The notes beneath the pieces were generated by a model, which saw only the letters and a program-made list of their open reading frames with translations, did not search any database and was not told the origin of the DNA. From the NCBI GenBank assembly GCA_030737835.1, contig CM060852.1, positions 5,881,813 to 5,945,812 on the forward strand: a stretch of DNA of 64,000 nt. The letters are read 5' to 3'. The position numbers were made by a program, and so were the translations under genes. Shown here piece after piece: positions 11,948-22,675 of the stretch (its first letter is position 1; every line of letters starts with the position of its first letter). This DNA is from Acorus gramineus (taxonomy: Eukaryota; Streptophyta; Magnoliopsida; Acorales; Acoraceae).

Positions 11948-12940
11948 AAAAATACATATAACCTCTTAAAGTTCGCCAATATCCAAATCAATCCCTCAGT
12001 TTTACAAAAATGCATATAACCTTCTAATTTTTATTCTAGTTAAACATATAATCCCCAGAGTTAATTTATCGTCTGTTTTGAAAAAATATACCAAGAATAT
12101 TCCATGACTTACGTGAAAATACGTATTCACGTAACCCTTGACATTTGACAAATATTCGAGAAGGCCCCTCAAAATGACTAAAATACCCCTATCCACCCAA
12201 ATACACCCAATAAACTTCTTCCTCCAAAGTTCCATCAACAGGACCCAAAGCCGCCCCTGTTGAAGTACCCGTCCATGTCAATCATCGGGCACAGCCCGGA
12301 GGGGAAACCGTGGGTCTTCCTCGCTTTCGCGAATTTGTAGTAGGTCTCGCCCAATATCGCGCCTGATCGGACCCATGTGAAGCCGTTCTTGGTGTCAACG
12401 TCAGTCTTGCGGAGGCCGGAGAGGTCGACGATCGCCAATGGTTGGAGGGAATACGTCGGAGAGGATGGTCAATGGTGTCATGCACTCGTGCATGGAGTGG
12501 ATAGCTTTGGTGCTAGTGAGGCTTATCTGGATACGTTCAAGAAGTTTTGATTTACAACAGAGGATGTTGTTTTCCATCAAAAATGAAAAAAAGATGATGT
12601 TGTTTTCCATCAAAAATGAAAAAAAGATGATGTTGTGTGAAGATAGGTGGAGGAAGTTGGTGGGAGAGGGCCAAGAAGCAGTGAAGGAAGTTTTCATGGG
12701 TTGTGTTTGGGGAGCCAAAAATTGTGTTATGAAAAGAGGGAATGGGTGAAAGATATTGGGGTAATATATATGGTAATTTAATCATACGAGGCTAATTTAA
12801 CTACACTCAGGTTTGAGGGTGTTCACTGTAGGGGGTTAAGTCAACTAAAGCCATAAAACCAGGGATTTATATAGAATTTTGGAAAAATGAGGGGTTTATC
12901 TAAATATAGGCGAACTTTGAGGGGTAATAGCATTTTTTTT
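11948..12940. mobile_element. MULE-like element carrying a BBE-like gene fragment
   Basis: Terminal inverted repeats of about 60 bp: left 'tacatataacctcttaaagt tcgcc..' (from 11953) and right, as reverse complement, 'tgctattacccctcaaagt tcgcc..' (to 12932), both preceded by A-runs. The best flanking duplication is the 9-mer TTTTTTAAA, the usual MULE length, but the homopolymers make the exact edge uncertain. The element interrupts a repeat that is contiguous elsewhere in the window. No transposase; the interior is a broken enzyme gene fragment, as in Pack-MULEs. Confidence 0.72.
12245..12720 (-). pseudogene. Fragment of a berberine-bridge-enzyme-like FAD oxidase
   Basis: On the minus strand 12245-12430 reads AIVDLSGLRKTDVD, then WVRSGAILGETYYKFA, then KTHGFPSGLCP and a glycine-rich GGFG. 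This is the FAD-binding region of BBE-like oxidases (usual forms: IVDLSNLR, WVQAGATLGE, HGFPAGVCPTVGVGGH). The normal VGVGGHFSGGG has become MIDMDGYFNRGG. Upstream (12430-12720) the match continues weakly in other frames (NFLHCFLALSH, LSDVFPP), so there are frameshifts. A 33-bp unit is duplicated at 12564-12635. It stops abruptly after GGFG. Both ends lie inside the inverted repeats of the MULE-like element, so it is a captured fragment rather than a working gene. Confidence 0.75.
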
Positions 12941-13009
12941 TTTTTTAAACCGGTGTATGCGATTGGGGCTTGATGTATCATTTTTCATTTTTTTTTTTTA
13001 AAAAATAGT

Positions 13010-14150
13010 CTTGTTTGGATATGAGTTTAGATAGATTCTGTGTTTGAAAAGCTAAAATTCTCAAACTCATGGTACGTTTGGAAGCGCAATTTAAAAAACA
13101 GCTTTTAGCTTTATATACACTCTTTTAGGATGTAATCAGGAGGACTGTTTTTTTATTAATCAAGAAACTACGTTTGTTATTGATAACAGAAACTGCTTTT
13201 GTTGGAATAAACACAGTTTTTAAAACATCTTTTTATTATAATTATGAGGGCAACTTTTTAATTAAATAGGCTTGTTTGGTAATTTGTTGTAATCACCCTA
13301 TCAATTTCGAGTTGGGTTTGAATAATATCTGGACCCCTTAATCCAAATCAAAAGTCAAGTTGGATCAATTTTAACTTGTTCAAGTTGCACATGCACCTAG
13401 TTAGACATATGAGTATATATACGTGTAGATGTCACCCGAGTTTGACAAAATATAAGAAAATTGTTGTTTTGGACCAACTCAAAGGTGGAACTAAACCTTA
13501 GTTTGATAAGGCCAAACCTGCTTTATGTTGTATTCTTGTTGTGTAAACTATGATGATAAAATATAGGTTTTGTTGTACGAATCGTATAGTTTTTCTTATT
13601 CATTTTTTTTTACAAAAGTGAACACAATTCATTTAAATATACATATTTTATTTTTTATAAAATATTAAAATGAGTACTACTATAAATTAAAATAAAAAGT
13701 AAGACGAGATTGCACGCAAGTATAGTAATGTCTCTTAACATTATCAATAACATATATAATCAAACGTGTCTAATTCACATGGCACTGTTATACATGTGAC
13801 ATCGCGTTAGGTTAAATATTGTATAAAGTCAAAGAAGCTATAATCAAACAATCATTATTCTAGCATACCACAATAACCCTGCCATTCATAAGAAGCCTCC
13901 AAATCCATAACACGCATATATTGAAATAGCTAATCAGTAGAAGACTATATTTTTATTGTCTCATTTAAGATCAAGCAAAAACATTTTTTTGATAAAGTGA
14001 GTTGGACTGAAACTCAAAATGGTTACAAAACATGCATCCTTGTAAACCACTGAGTATCACCAGAACTCAGGATAGAGCAGATAAATGAACAACATTGAAA
14101 AATAACATAACCAAACCGACTCATCTGAAAGAAATCCAGTGTTCATAAAC
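13010..14150. other. Intergenic stretch downstream of RGP
   Basis: AT-rich. 13060-13270 has a MITE-like look ('ggtacgtttggaagcgcaat' and poly-T-rich interior) but I could not pair its ends. The rest would contain the 3' UTR of the RGP gene ending at 14156. Confidence 0.4.
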
Positions 14151-14155
14151 CTCTT

Positions 14156-16364
14156 CTATTTCTTTTTAGCAGGTCCATTGAGTCCTTCAGCAGCAACAGC
14201 AGCAGCTCCAGAGGGTGGGTTGAGCTCATCCCAGGCTTCGATCCAAGTCACCATCGCATCGGCGAGCTTGTTGAAGTATGGGTCAATCTTCCCAAGCTTG
14301 GCCCTAACCTGCGTAGTCACAAAATGAGAATTAGTTTTTTGAATTATGAAAAATGTATTGAATTGATACCCGGATTAAGAAGATACAAAACACACAATTT
14401 GACAAACAGAAGATTGGTTGACCAATGAGTATGGGAGGTATCCAATCTAAAAATTCCAGAGTAATATGTGACTATGCTGACCTGTTTGGAGAGCTCGATG
14501 TAGCACTTCTGAGAGGTGTTGCAGTCCTTGGGAAGTTTGAGAGTCTGAAAGAATGGGATCATGTCTTCCTGCCAGAAGATCCCTTTGAACTCCTTTTTCA
14601 GGTTGGAGAAAGGGTTGCTTGCCTTGCTGTGCCATATGTAGGGCAAACCAGTCTTTACTCCCCACCCCAAGTGGTCGCATACAACCTTAACATCAAATTA
14701 ACCGAATTTAATAAAAGGAAAATGATGTATCCAATTTGATGCAGTCGTTGATGCCCCCAAACATTTTAATTTTTTTTCAAGTATATACTCTGGAGGTTTC
14801 AAAACATTTTTTAAGACTTGTGAGTCCCTCATTAATTGGATACTGATAAGGATTAATTATTTAATTGGATCCGATCTCATGAAATCAAAGCCTGCGTAGA
14901 GATAGATACCTTCATGCACCATCCGGCCCACATGTCATCGTAACGTCCGATGGGCTGACCTTCCCCCATCAGACCGTAGTACATCGCCGGGCCGATGAGA
15001 TCCCGGTCGAACGCCAGGTTCATCCCACACATCGGGAAGAGGGTTCCTTTCGGGATGGTCATCACCATGTCCACATACCTCACCAACAACAATAACAACA
15101 ACATTTTTTTTTATGTTAATAGGACATATAATCATGAACTTAAAACTAAACTAATAATAATAATTTATACCTGGTGTTCCTCTCGCGGGGCTTGACGAGC
15201 TGCGTGGGAGCATCGTAGTCGGGGATGTTGAGCCAGAGGCCGTGCGAGACCGCCGTCGGAAGGCCTTCGCGCATGCTGAAGGGGTAACCGCGCACGAAAT
15301 CCGCGCCGTCGCAGAACGGATCGTAGAGGGTGTTGAAGAACAGCGGGGTTGATGGTGTCACAAGGTTCTCTATGTGCTGCTCAAGCGCATTGATTTCGTT
15401 CCCAGATGGATCTTTCGCAACCTTTACCATTACATCAAACGAAAATCGATCACCACTTTCAAAAATATGTTTCATGGGTGCAACATGGGTGGATTGGTTT
15501 TGATTAGAGGTCAACCTGAACTCAATCTCAAAATAAACAAAGAGATCAATTATTTGTAACAGAGATATAAATGGGAGGAGGGGGCGACTAAGAGTTAATA
15601 AAGAAATGAAATTATAAAAGGGTGATAAATCTCACGTGTTGAAATCTAAGACCCCATCTGAAAGTGTGATGGGAAAAATGAGTTTTTTTTTTTTAGAATA
15701 TGTGATCGTTTTTTTAAAACGAGTTCAATGAATTTTAAAATATGGGAGAAATAGAACCGTCAGTATAAAATACGCAGAACATATGAAAAAAACCGTTTGG
15801 ATTCATGTTAAATTTGAAATTCAGATTGTAGAATCCGTTCAAATGTGGATAAATGTTGCCAAAATTAACTTTCAAATTTATCACTCACCCTATTAGACTT
15901 AGGATTGGGATCAGATAAACTGACCAATCAACTCAAACCCAACTTCATCAGGGTCAAGTGTACTCAAGTTCGTGTTTGGACTAAACTTAACCACTAACGC
16001 CACACCCGAAAACCCGTCGCTGTTGAGTCAAGTAGGGTCAGAATATATATGTCACACTTACGAAGCAATCGTCGTCGATGGTGAAGATGTACTTCTTCTT
16101 GGAAACCATGAACCCGAAGGACCGGCAGGCGCCGTCCTTGTAGGAAATGCAGGACGCCTTGGCGCCGAGGATCCTGTTGATGTCGTTCCTGTTGTAGAAC
16201 TCGTAATCGAATCCATCCGGCACCTTGATTGTAACGGAGGGATCGCCGTCCTGGATGATGATGAGGTGGTATGGCTGAAAGAATGGCCTCCACATCTCCA
16301 AGAAATCGAGGTTTCGAATGGTAGGGATCACTATGTCGAGCTCATCCTTCAACAATGGGGCCAT
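14156..16364 (-). CDS. UDP-arabinopyranose mutase (reversibly glycosylated polypeptide, GT75), complete
   Basis: Five exons: 16062-16364, 15171-15421, 14910-15078, 14482-14685 and 14156-14308. All junctions are GT/AG and in phase, giving 360 codons including the stop (359 aa; Arabidopsis RGP1 is 357). The protein runs [21 protein letters not shown] to GLNGPAKKK. Visible motifs: DDD at residues 97-99 (family DxD-type site), R145 in FVRG and R152 in SMREG, equivalent to the glycosylated Arg158 and essential Arg165 of characterised mutases. No signal peptide or membrane segment, as expected for a cytosolic, Golgi-associated enzyme. It interconverts UDP-Arap and UDP-Araf for arabinan, arabinoxylan and glycoprotein synthesis. 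Its tandem partner lies 10.9 kb away (470-3276). Exon 2 is markedly GC-rich against the AT-rich introns. Confidence 0.96.
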
Positions 16365-16447
16365 TGGAGAGAGTGAGAGTGAAAGTGTGTGTTTGAGAGA
16401 TGGTGAGTTCTTGGAGATGTGTGAGGGGAGGAAAGTTGAAATGGGTG

Positions 16448-16455
16448 TTTATATA
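16448..16455 (-). promoter_or_regulatory. TATA box of the complete RGP gene
   Basis: Minus strand TATATAAA about 85 bases upstream of the ATG at 16364, in 'actcctatataaacaccc'. The leader between them is CT-rich on the coding strand. Confidence 0.7.
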
Positions 16456-16499
16456 GGAGTGTTTTGGGATGGACACATGCTTAACTAATTCTCAATAGG

Positions 16500-18700
16500 G
16501 ATAGGTTTTGAATTGGGATAGTAGGTTTACACAGCTTTTTCTTGTGAATAGGGATGGTGTTGTTCAGAGCTAATGTAAGCATGTAGATGCTATTGACATG
16601 GGGGAATCTCACTATGGATGGTTGATGAGGTGAAGGAAAATGTTACCCTTTGTCATTTTTACGGCTCTGTTTTATAACTAGTACATTTTCTTTCTTTTTT
16701 TGAAGTGCATAGAAATATGACTGATATTCTCTTATAAATAATTTACATACTGAGATGAATTGAATGCAATATATATTCACACATATGCTTATATATATAT
16801 ATGTTTTTCAAAATGGAGTGTATACTAACATAATTGAATATATATTTCCTTAGCTAATTTCATATCATGTATGAAAACTCTAAATGAAATTGCAAAACAA
16901 ATTAAGTTTTTTTTTTTTTTGATAGAAATGGTTGGCAGCTTGTCTCAATTTTATAGCTAAAAGAAAGACAAATTGAATACTAGTACACTATGATAAAAAA
17001 TTTCTTTAAGGAACGGTCTAGCTTCAATTTTCATGTTTTTTTTTTAGTAAAGTGTATATGAAACATACACATTCATTAAAAGAATAGATTATATATTCTA
17101 ATAAATTGTGCATATATCTATTTATGACAAAAAGTGAAAAAAAAAACACATGATTTATGTAACAAAATTTAAAAAAATTATTAGTAGAATTCTTCATGAG
17201 GTCGATTGTAAATTTTCATTAAAAATTTATATAGTTTTGGATGATAAATAGGAACAGTTATATTCTGACAATCAGTAAAAGCCTCGATGGTAATAGGAGG
17301 GACATGTACCTTGATTATTCATCCAAAACTATAATTTTTTATAGGACAAATTATAAAAAATAAAAAAAATTACATAAATGAGGGCAAAATTGTAATCAAA
17401 GAAAAAAACCCTTATTTCTCCCATGTCCTTGGGTACATGTATATTTTTCCCAAATGAGCTAAATACAAAATATAGGAAGGCATGCATATTAACTTCCTAT
17501 GACTCACAAAATGAAAATAAACATTTGATAAAAGTTGAAAAAGATCAGATCTTGGCTTGCAGACGTAGGAAGTGGCTCTAAACAAAGATCATGAACTACC
17601 TATGTTAAGGGTGTGTACATTCTCCAACCTAAATTCAATGTAGGATACAATAAAGGAAAGAATTTATAATTGAACCCTATTTCAAGATGCCATACATGCA
17701 AAATTAAAGCGAGGCCTACACCCCTTATTTCACATGTTGAATCATTTCCATAAGGAAATGTTAAGCATCCAAAAGTGCAGTTTTTCAAAATGCCTAATGT
17801 TAGGCACTCCATTGTTGTTTGAGCTTGCAATTTTGGCATCCACACTACTCAAGGACTTGACTTGAAACAGCCATTTTTTGCCTTGCTTTGATGGGAATAT
17901 TATTATTTTTTTCCATTATAATACGGCGCAGACTTTCTTATCTTACTTCACTTTTGCTGAATTCTCTTTCCTTTTACATAGTAGAGTCGGTAGAAGAATG
18001 AGTAATCAAAGGACAATGTGACACACCATTATTTTTACACTCTCCAGTATAGTCATAATCATCCAATATATATATTTTTTTTATAAGTGAGATCATTTAA
18101 TTTAAAATGTAGGAATATACACTTCTATCAAAACATGTCTGAAATTTACTACTTTAAAAAAATTAAACATATGTGAACTACACTTGAGCGAGATTGCAAC
18201 TAACGTTATTCATTTTTGAAATAATCAAAACACAAAACGTAGATCATTCAAAAATGTTTAAGATGAAAATTTATGATTTTTCATGAAAATATCAACTAAA
18301 TAAAGTATGCAAAGTTGAAGTTAGGAATTTGAACAAGGTCGGCCAAGGGGATCAAGAGAATTAGATTAAAAAGAAAAGAAAAATGTATATAAAAAAATTA
18401 AAAGTAGGTAAATATATGATAATTTAAGACAAATTAAAACCGTCATATATGATGCGAATTTTTTATGTAGAAATTAAGTTTTGTTACCTATTTTCCCATA
18501 TTTAGAATTTTTTTAAAAAAAATTAGAATATCTAAGAAAACAATCTTGAAATTTCATTATTTTCTATTATAAAAAGTAAATAAATAAATAAAGCTTAGAA
18601 AATTAAAAAAAATGAATATGAAGAAAACAATGATCACAAAAAATACACAAGTATACTCTTTAAAGTTTAAACATAGCTTTGAAGAAATTAATTAGAGGTC
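16500..18700. other. Intergenic AT-rich stretch
   Basis: No convincing gene. Inverted matches near 17210-17235 and 17310-17340 ('atccaaaactata') mark a small possible MITE. Otherwise only A/T runs and simple repeats. Confidence 0.45.
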
Positions 18701-18837
18701 CCTGGAACACCTCTGTAATAACAATAGGTCACTTGACTTTTTCTTGTTTTCTTTAGGTTCCTAAGCTAGTGGTGATATTTTGTTTAGGTCCTTCCATCTA
18801 ACTTCTACCCATTCTATTTTTTTCTCCTTCTTTTACG

Positions 18838-19135
18838 CCAAAGTGAACATGATTTGCCTCTCTATCTCCTCCAACCTCTCTCTTTTTCTCCCTCAAATAA
18901 CTCAACAAGCTGTGAGACTACCTCCACCAGCCTCCCATTACGCCGATCTTGAACCCCAACGCTGATCGCCCTCGAGCCTAACCCTCTCTTTTACCCCCAA
19001 GTGAACATGATTTGCCTATCTATCTCCCAACCTCTCTTTCTCTCCAAAATAACTCAATGAGCTATGAAACCACCTCCACCAGCCCCTCATTGCGTCGATC
19101 TCAACCCCAATGCCGATCCCACCCCCTGACGTCTC
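18838..19135 (+). repeat. Imperfect tandem duplication, about 150-bp unit
   Basis: 'aagtgaacatgatttgcct' occurs near 18840 and again near 18992. Each is followed by 'ctatctc..caacctctctt', 'aataactcaa', 'ccacctccaccagcc' and 'cgatct..aaccccaa'. CT-rich and GC-richer than the surroundings; the open frames here are short and not conserved between the copies. Confidence 0.75.
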
Positions 19136-19535
19136 CCAACCGTCTCCCGCATCTTGTCTGTGAGCCCAACCCTCTCTTGCGACCCCATCTGTGAGCCCAA
19201 CCCCCTCTCGCAACCCCGAACTCCCTCAAGCCCTGATCTCACCCCGGACCCGGATCAATTGGCTCTCCCTCCTAGAGTTATCAATGTATGTTTTTTTTAT
19301 GAAATATTCAAAGCAATGTTGTATTCCTCATTTTAGTTTCGAATGTTGTAATGTTGGATGTTTGTATATATGAATGCTCCACAACTAGGGAGTTTTTAGA
19401 ATTATGAAGTGTAAGGGTTTACACATACAATACATGGTATAGTGTGCGGCGCATGTCGATTTTATGTAGTCATGCATGTTCTATATTTATGAAATTCACA
19501 AACGTTCATGTCGATGTCATGATTAATGTTCCCAA

Positions 19536-19800
19536 GTACATTGTTATACCTATTACAGGTTCATATTTGGTTCTGTGTTACACTATGTACACTGTTATTC
19601 CTAATATATAAATTGTTATACCTATTACAGGTTGTGTGTTTTACACTGCGTACATTGTTACGCACATTGGGTACATTGTTATACTTCTTACAGGTTCATA
19701 TCAAGTTATGTGTTACATTATGTACACTGTTATTCCCAATGTGTACATTGTTATACTTATAGGTTTCGTGTCTTACATTATGTACACTGTTACGCACATT
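19536..19800 (+). repeat. Minisatellite with 'tacattgttata' motif
   Basis: Nested tandem repeats of a short motif (t-a-c-a-c/t-t-g-t-t-a-t/c) alternating with 'cttacaggttcata' and 'tgtgttacattatgtacact'. The higher-order unit is irregular, about 60-130 bp. The apparent long frames across it are products of the repeat. Confidence 0.75.
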
Positions 19801-19809
19801 TTATAAAAT

Positions 19810-20275
19810 CAAGCATAAATTTTATAATTCGAATCAGATTTAAAATTTAGATAATATTTAAAATCTAATTTTAGAAAACAATCATTTATCAAAAAAATCA
19901 CATGAAAAAATATATAAATGGTTATTTTACAAAATTAAATTTTAAATATTATTGTTTCCTCTTATTTTTTGTTTTTATATAAATGGTTGAGTTATAAATT
20001 TAAATTTTATAAATGGCTATTTCCACTTGTTAATTTTGTTTTATAAATTTTTATTTTACAAAATTAAAATTAAAATATTATTAGTATTTTAAATTTTATT
20101 GGAATTTTAAAATTTAAACTTGATTTTCATTTTAAATCAAAGTTAGACCTTATCTTTCTTAAATGATCTCTAATCAAATATTACTTTAAAAAATTAAATT
20201 TTATAAATAATTGATTATTATTATTTTTCTTATATTGTATAACTTTGATTAATTTTATAAAAATTAATTTTTTTT
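19810..20275. other. AT-rich stretch
   Basis: Very AT-rich, with repeated 'aaatttaaattttataaatgg' phrases. No gene seen. Confidence 0.4.
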
Positions 20276-20279
20276 TTAA

Positions 20280-20530
20280 AATAATCACCCCCCGCGCGTT
20301 AACCTGCGCTGCGCTCGTAGGGACATGCATGCATGTCACGTGATTATGTGGAGAGACATGCATGTCCCCCGCGTGTGGAGCACGGGACAACGCACTAGGG
20401 GGTGAAATGGCGGAAACGTGATTGTAAATCACATCTCCATCGTGACAATATTTAGAGCGGTCAGCGCGCCCACGTGGCGTGCTAACCGGGGTCAAAACAG
20501 TTCTAGGGCCAGTTTTGCAAATAAACTAGC
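20280..20530. other. Isolated GC-rich patch with G-box and RY motifs
   Basis: A sharp GC island in AT-rich DNA. It contains CATGCATG twice (near 20325 and 20357), CACGTG at about 20338 and CACGTGG near 20471. No coding frame of known type. It looks like the end or promoter part of an unidentified mobile element. Confidence 0.4.
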
Positions 20531-20539
20531 CCTCTTCGA

Positions 20540-21540
20540 AATTGAAATTCTTTTTTTTGAGGGTTTTTTTTAATATTTCCCTATTTTCTATCTACTTAAA
20601 TTTAATTTTTGGTTGCTTTTTAGGCTTTAATTAGGTAAGTTTGACATCTCTTTGCTAATTCAAAAAATTATATTTACTAAAAAATTCTTACATTGTATAT
20701 TAGGTGCATATGATTTTTTCTTATATAATAAAAATATAGAATTTAAATTTTTATATAAAGATAATTTAATTCAGCCATGTTCTATCAAAAAAATATATCT
20801 TAAACATCAAAAACTTTTTTTTATATTTTGATAGAATTAATGCAATAGCAGAAAAATATTGTTTTATATAAATACCAATCATATATAAATTGTAAACTAA
20901 TATAGTTCTGAAAATATAATTTATTCATTTAATTTGAAACCAATACAAAAGGATTGGAAAGAAAGTACACTGTGATAAATATTATGCTATTATTACAAAA
21001 ATTAGGCTAAGACTAGTTTTGCCTTTCATTTCAGCTAATGAGGGGTTAACTCTAGTTGAGTTAGATTTTGGTCTAATCAGTGATCAACAGACACATATTT
21101 TCATATATATAATAAGATTTTAATTATTTATCATTGAGTATATAATTTATAGTGGTATAAACACAATTAACATATACTTGAATGGTGTATATTAAAAAAA
21201 ATATTCATTTTAAAAATCAAACCATTTATTATGTTGTACTGAAAAAATGATTGGATTAACAGTCACATGTTCGGAATTGAACCATCCCATCATTGGTGAA
21301 ATAATAATATATTAATTATTATTATACTTTAAAAAATTCAATAAAAATATGAAGACGTCCAAAAAAATTTCATAACTAGCAAGTCTTAAATCTTAATGCC
21401 TTTTTATATAATATCACGAGAGGATGTGATAGCATGTTTTCTAGTAAGAAGTCTAAAATTTTATTGAATTAAAATATTTAACAAGTCATAAAATATTTAT
21501 TTATAGCATGACTATAAGATCAGTGAATTCTTTCGATATC

Positions 21541-21571
<31 letters not shown>

Positions 21572-22370
21572 AATTACAAATTATATGAATAAATCAACTA
21601 TCCATGGATCATTATCTAGTACATCTCAAACGAAATTATTCAACCGGCCAGGTTAGTTGAGGCTTTATAACATTGTAAAAAATTGATAATAGTGCCCAGC
21701 ATTTGAAAGTTGAAACTTCTGTGTTACTGGATTATAAGGTCCACATTTTGAGGGCTAATCATGAGATGCCACATGTCACCAGGCTCATCATGAGTTCAGA
21801 TCCAGTCAGGACTAACTTCGATCAATCTTATCAGTACTGAACTGTATATCCCTTTAATCGAATTACACAACCAACGAATCGAACTGCACAACCAATTCTT
21901 AGGTACACGTTCACTCTCCTATTCGATATTGATGATACTTAGAAATCCATATTTTATCCAATAGCTAACTAGATTAGTATCCAATAGATAAAAACTAATG
22001 ATATTTAGGAATCTAGAGATAGTTAGGATTGACTGAAACCGGTCATGATTGGATCCAAAGAGTTTAAATGTAAAATTTATTGGGTGTCGATAAATAATTT
22101 ATGGAAAATGTTAGACTCAATCAATTTTACTAGCAAAAACTCACACTACACATATTTTTATTTTTTAAGAAATAATAAACATCATCTAATGAGGTATATG
22201 ATTATATAAAAAGTGCACATCGCTTAATTTCGAGTTGAATGAATCCATTTTTAGTATGTATAAGAAAATATTTAGTAAGATATATACATCGTCTAACGAA
22301 ATACATACTTCACGGTATTTCTAACGAGGTAATAATAATAGAAAAAAAAAGTGTAACATCACCCATAATG
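20540..22370. other. Intergenic stretch with repeat remnants
   Basis: 21790-21975 is related to one half of the palindromic repeat at 57219-57483 ('ccctttaatcgaa(t/c)tacac', 'tgatgatactta'). An (AAAT)n run lies at 21541-21567. 22105-22330 contains a copy of the dispersed 'aatgttagactca' MITE family. No gene seen. Confidence 0.5.
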
Positions 22371-22675
22371 GTTGATCTCTCTATTTCCCTCCCTCCTCCA
22401 CCAGGACCACCACTGAAAAAAGTCTCTCTCTCTCTTTCTCTCTGTCTGTAAACTCGCTCCCTCCCTCCCTCCCTCCCTTCTCCACCACCACTGAAAAAAG
22501 TCTCTCTCTCTCTATGTGTGTGTGTAAACTCTCTCCCTCCCTCCTCCACTAGTGGAAATGGGTGGTCGTGGTCCACGAAAGGTCGAGATGAAAAAGATTG
22601 AAGACCGATACGCGCTCCAAGTCACCTTCTCCAAACGAAAACATGGCATCTTCAACAAGGCCAACGAGCTCTTCA

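Larger units (their letters stand above)
11755..13000. mobile_element. Dispersed MITE copy interrupted by a MULE-like element
   Basis: The left part (11755-11947) and right part (12941-13000) together match the inner end of the palindrome at 23048-24310: '..acactaatatattacaatatat..', a T9/A-run, then '..gcgattggggcttgatgtatcattttt'. The pieces are contiguous in the relative at about 23870-23960 and are split here exactly by the element at about 11948-12940. Confidence 0.65.

Noticed and set aside
14425..14739. 104-residue plus-strand frame
   Set aside because: Antisense shadow of RGP exon 4.
19536..19800. Possible CRISPR-like array
   Set aside because: Spacers are themselves repeats, and this is eukaryotic nuclear DNA; a minisatellite explains it.
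19526..19850. Overlapping plus-strand frames of 72-78 residues with Leu/Tyr-rich repeats
   Set aside because: They are translations of the minisatellite; the amino-acid repeats follow the DNA repeat unit.
22310..22576. Minus-strand Gly/Arg/Glu-rich frame of 88 residues
   Set aside because: It is the antisense of the CT-rich leader in front of the MADS fragment, low complexity only.
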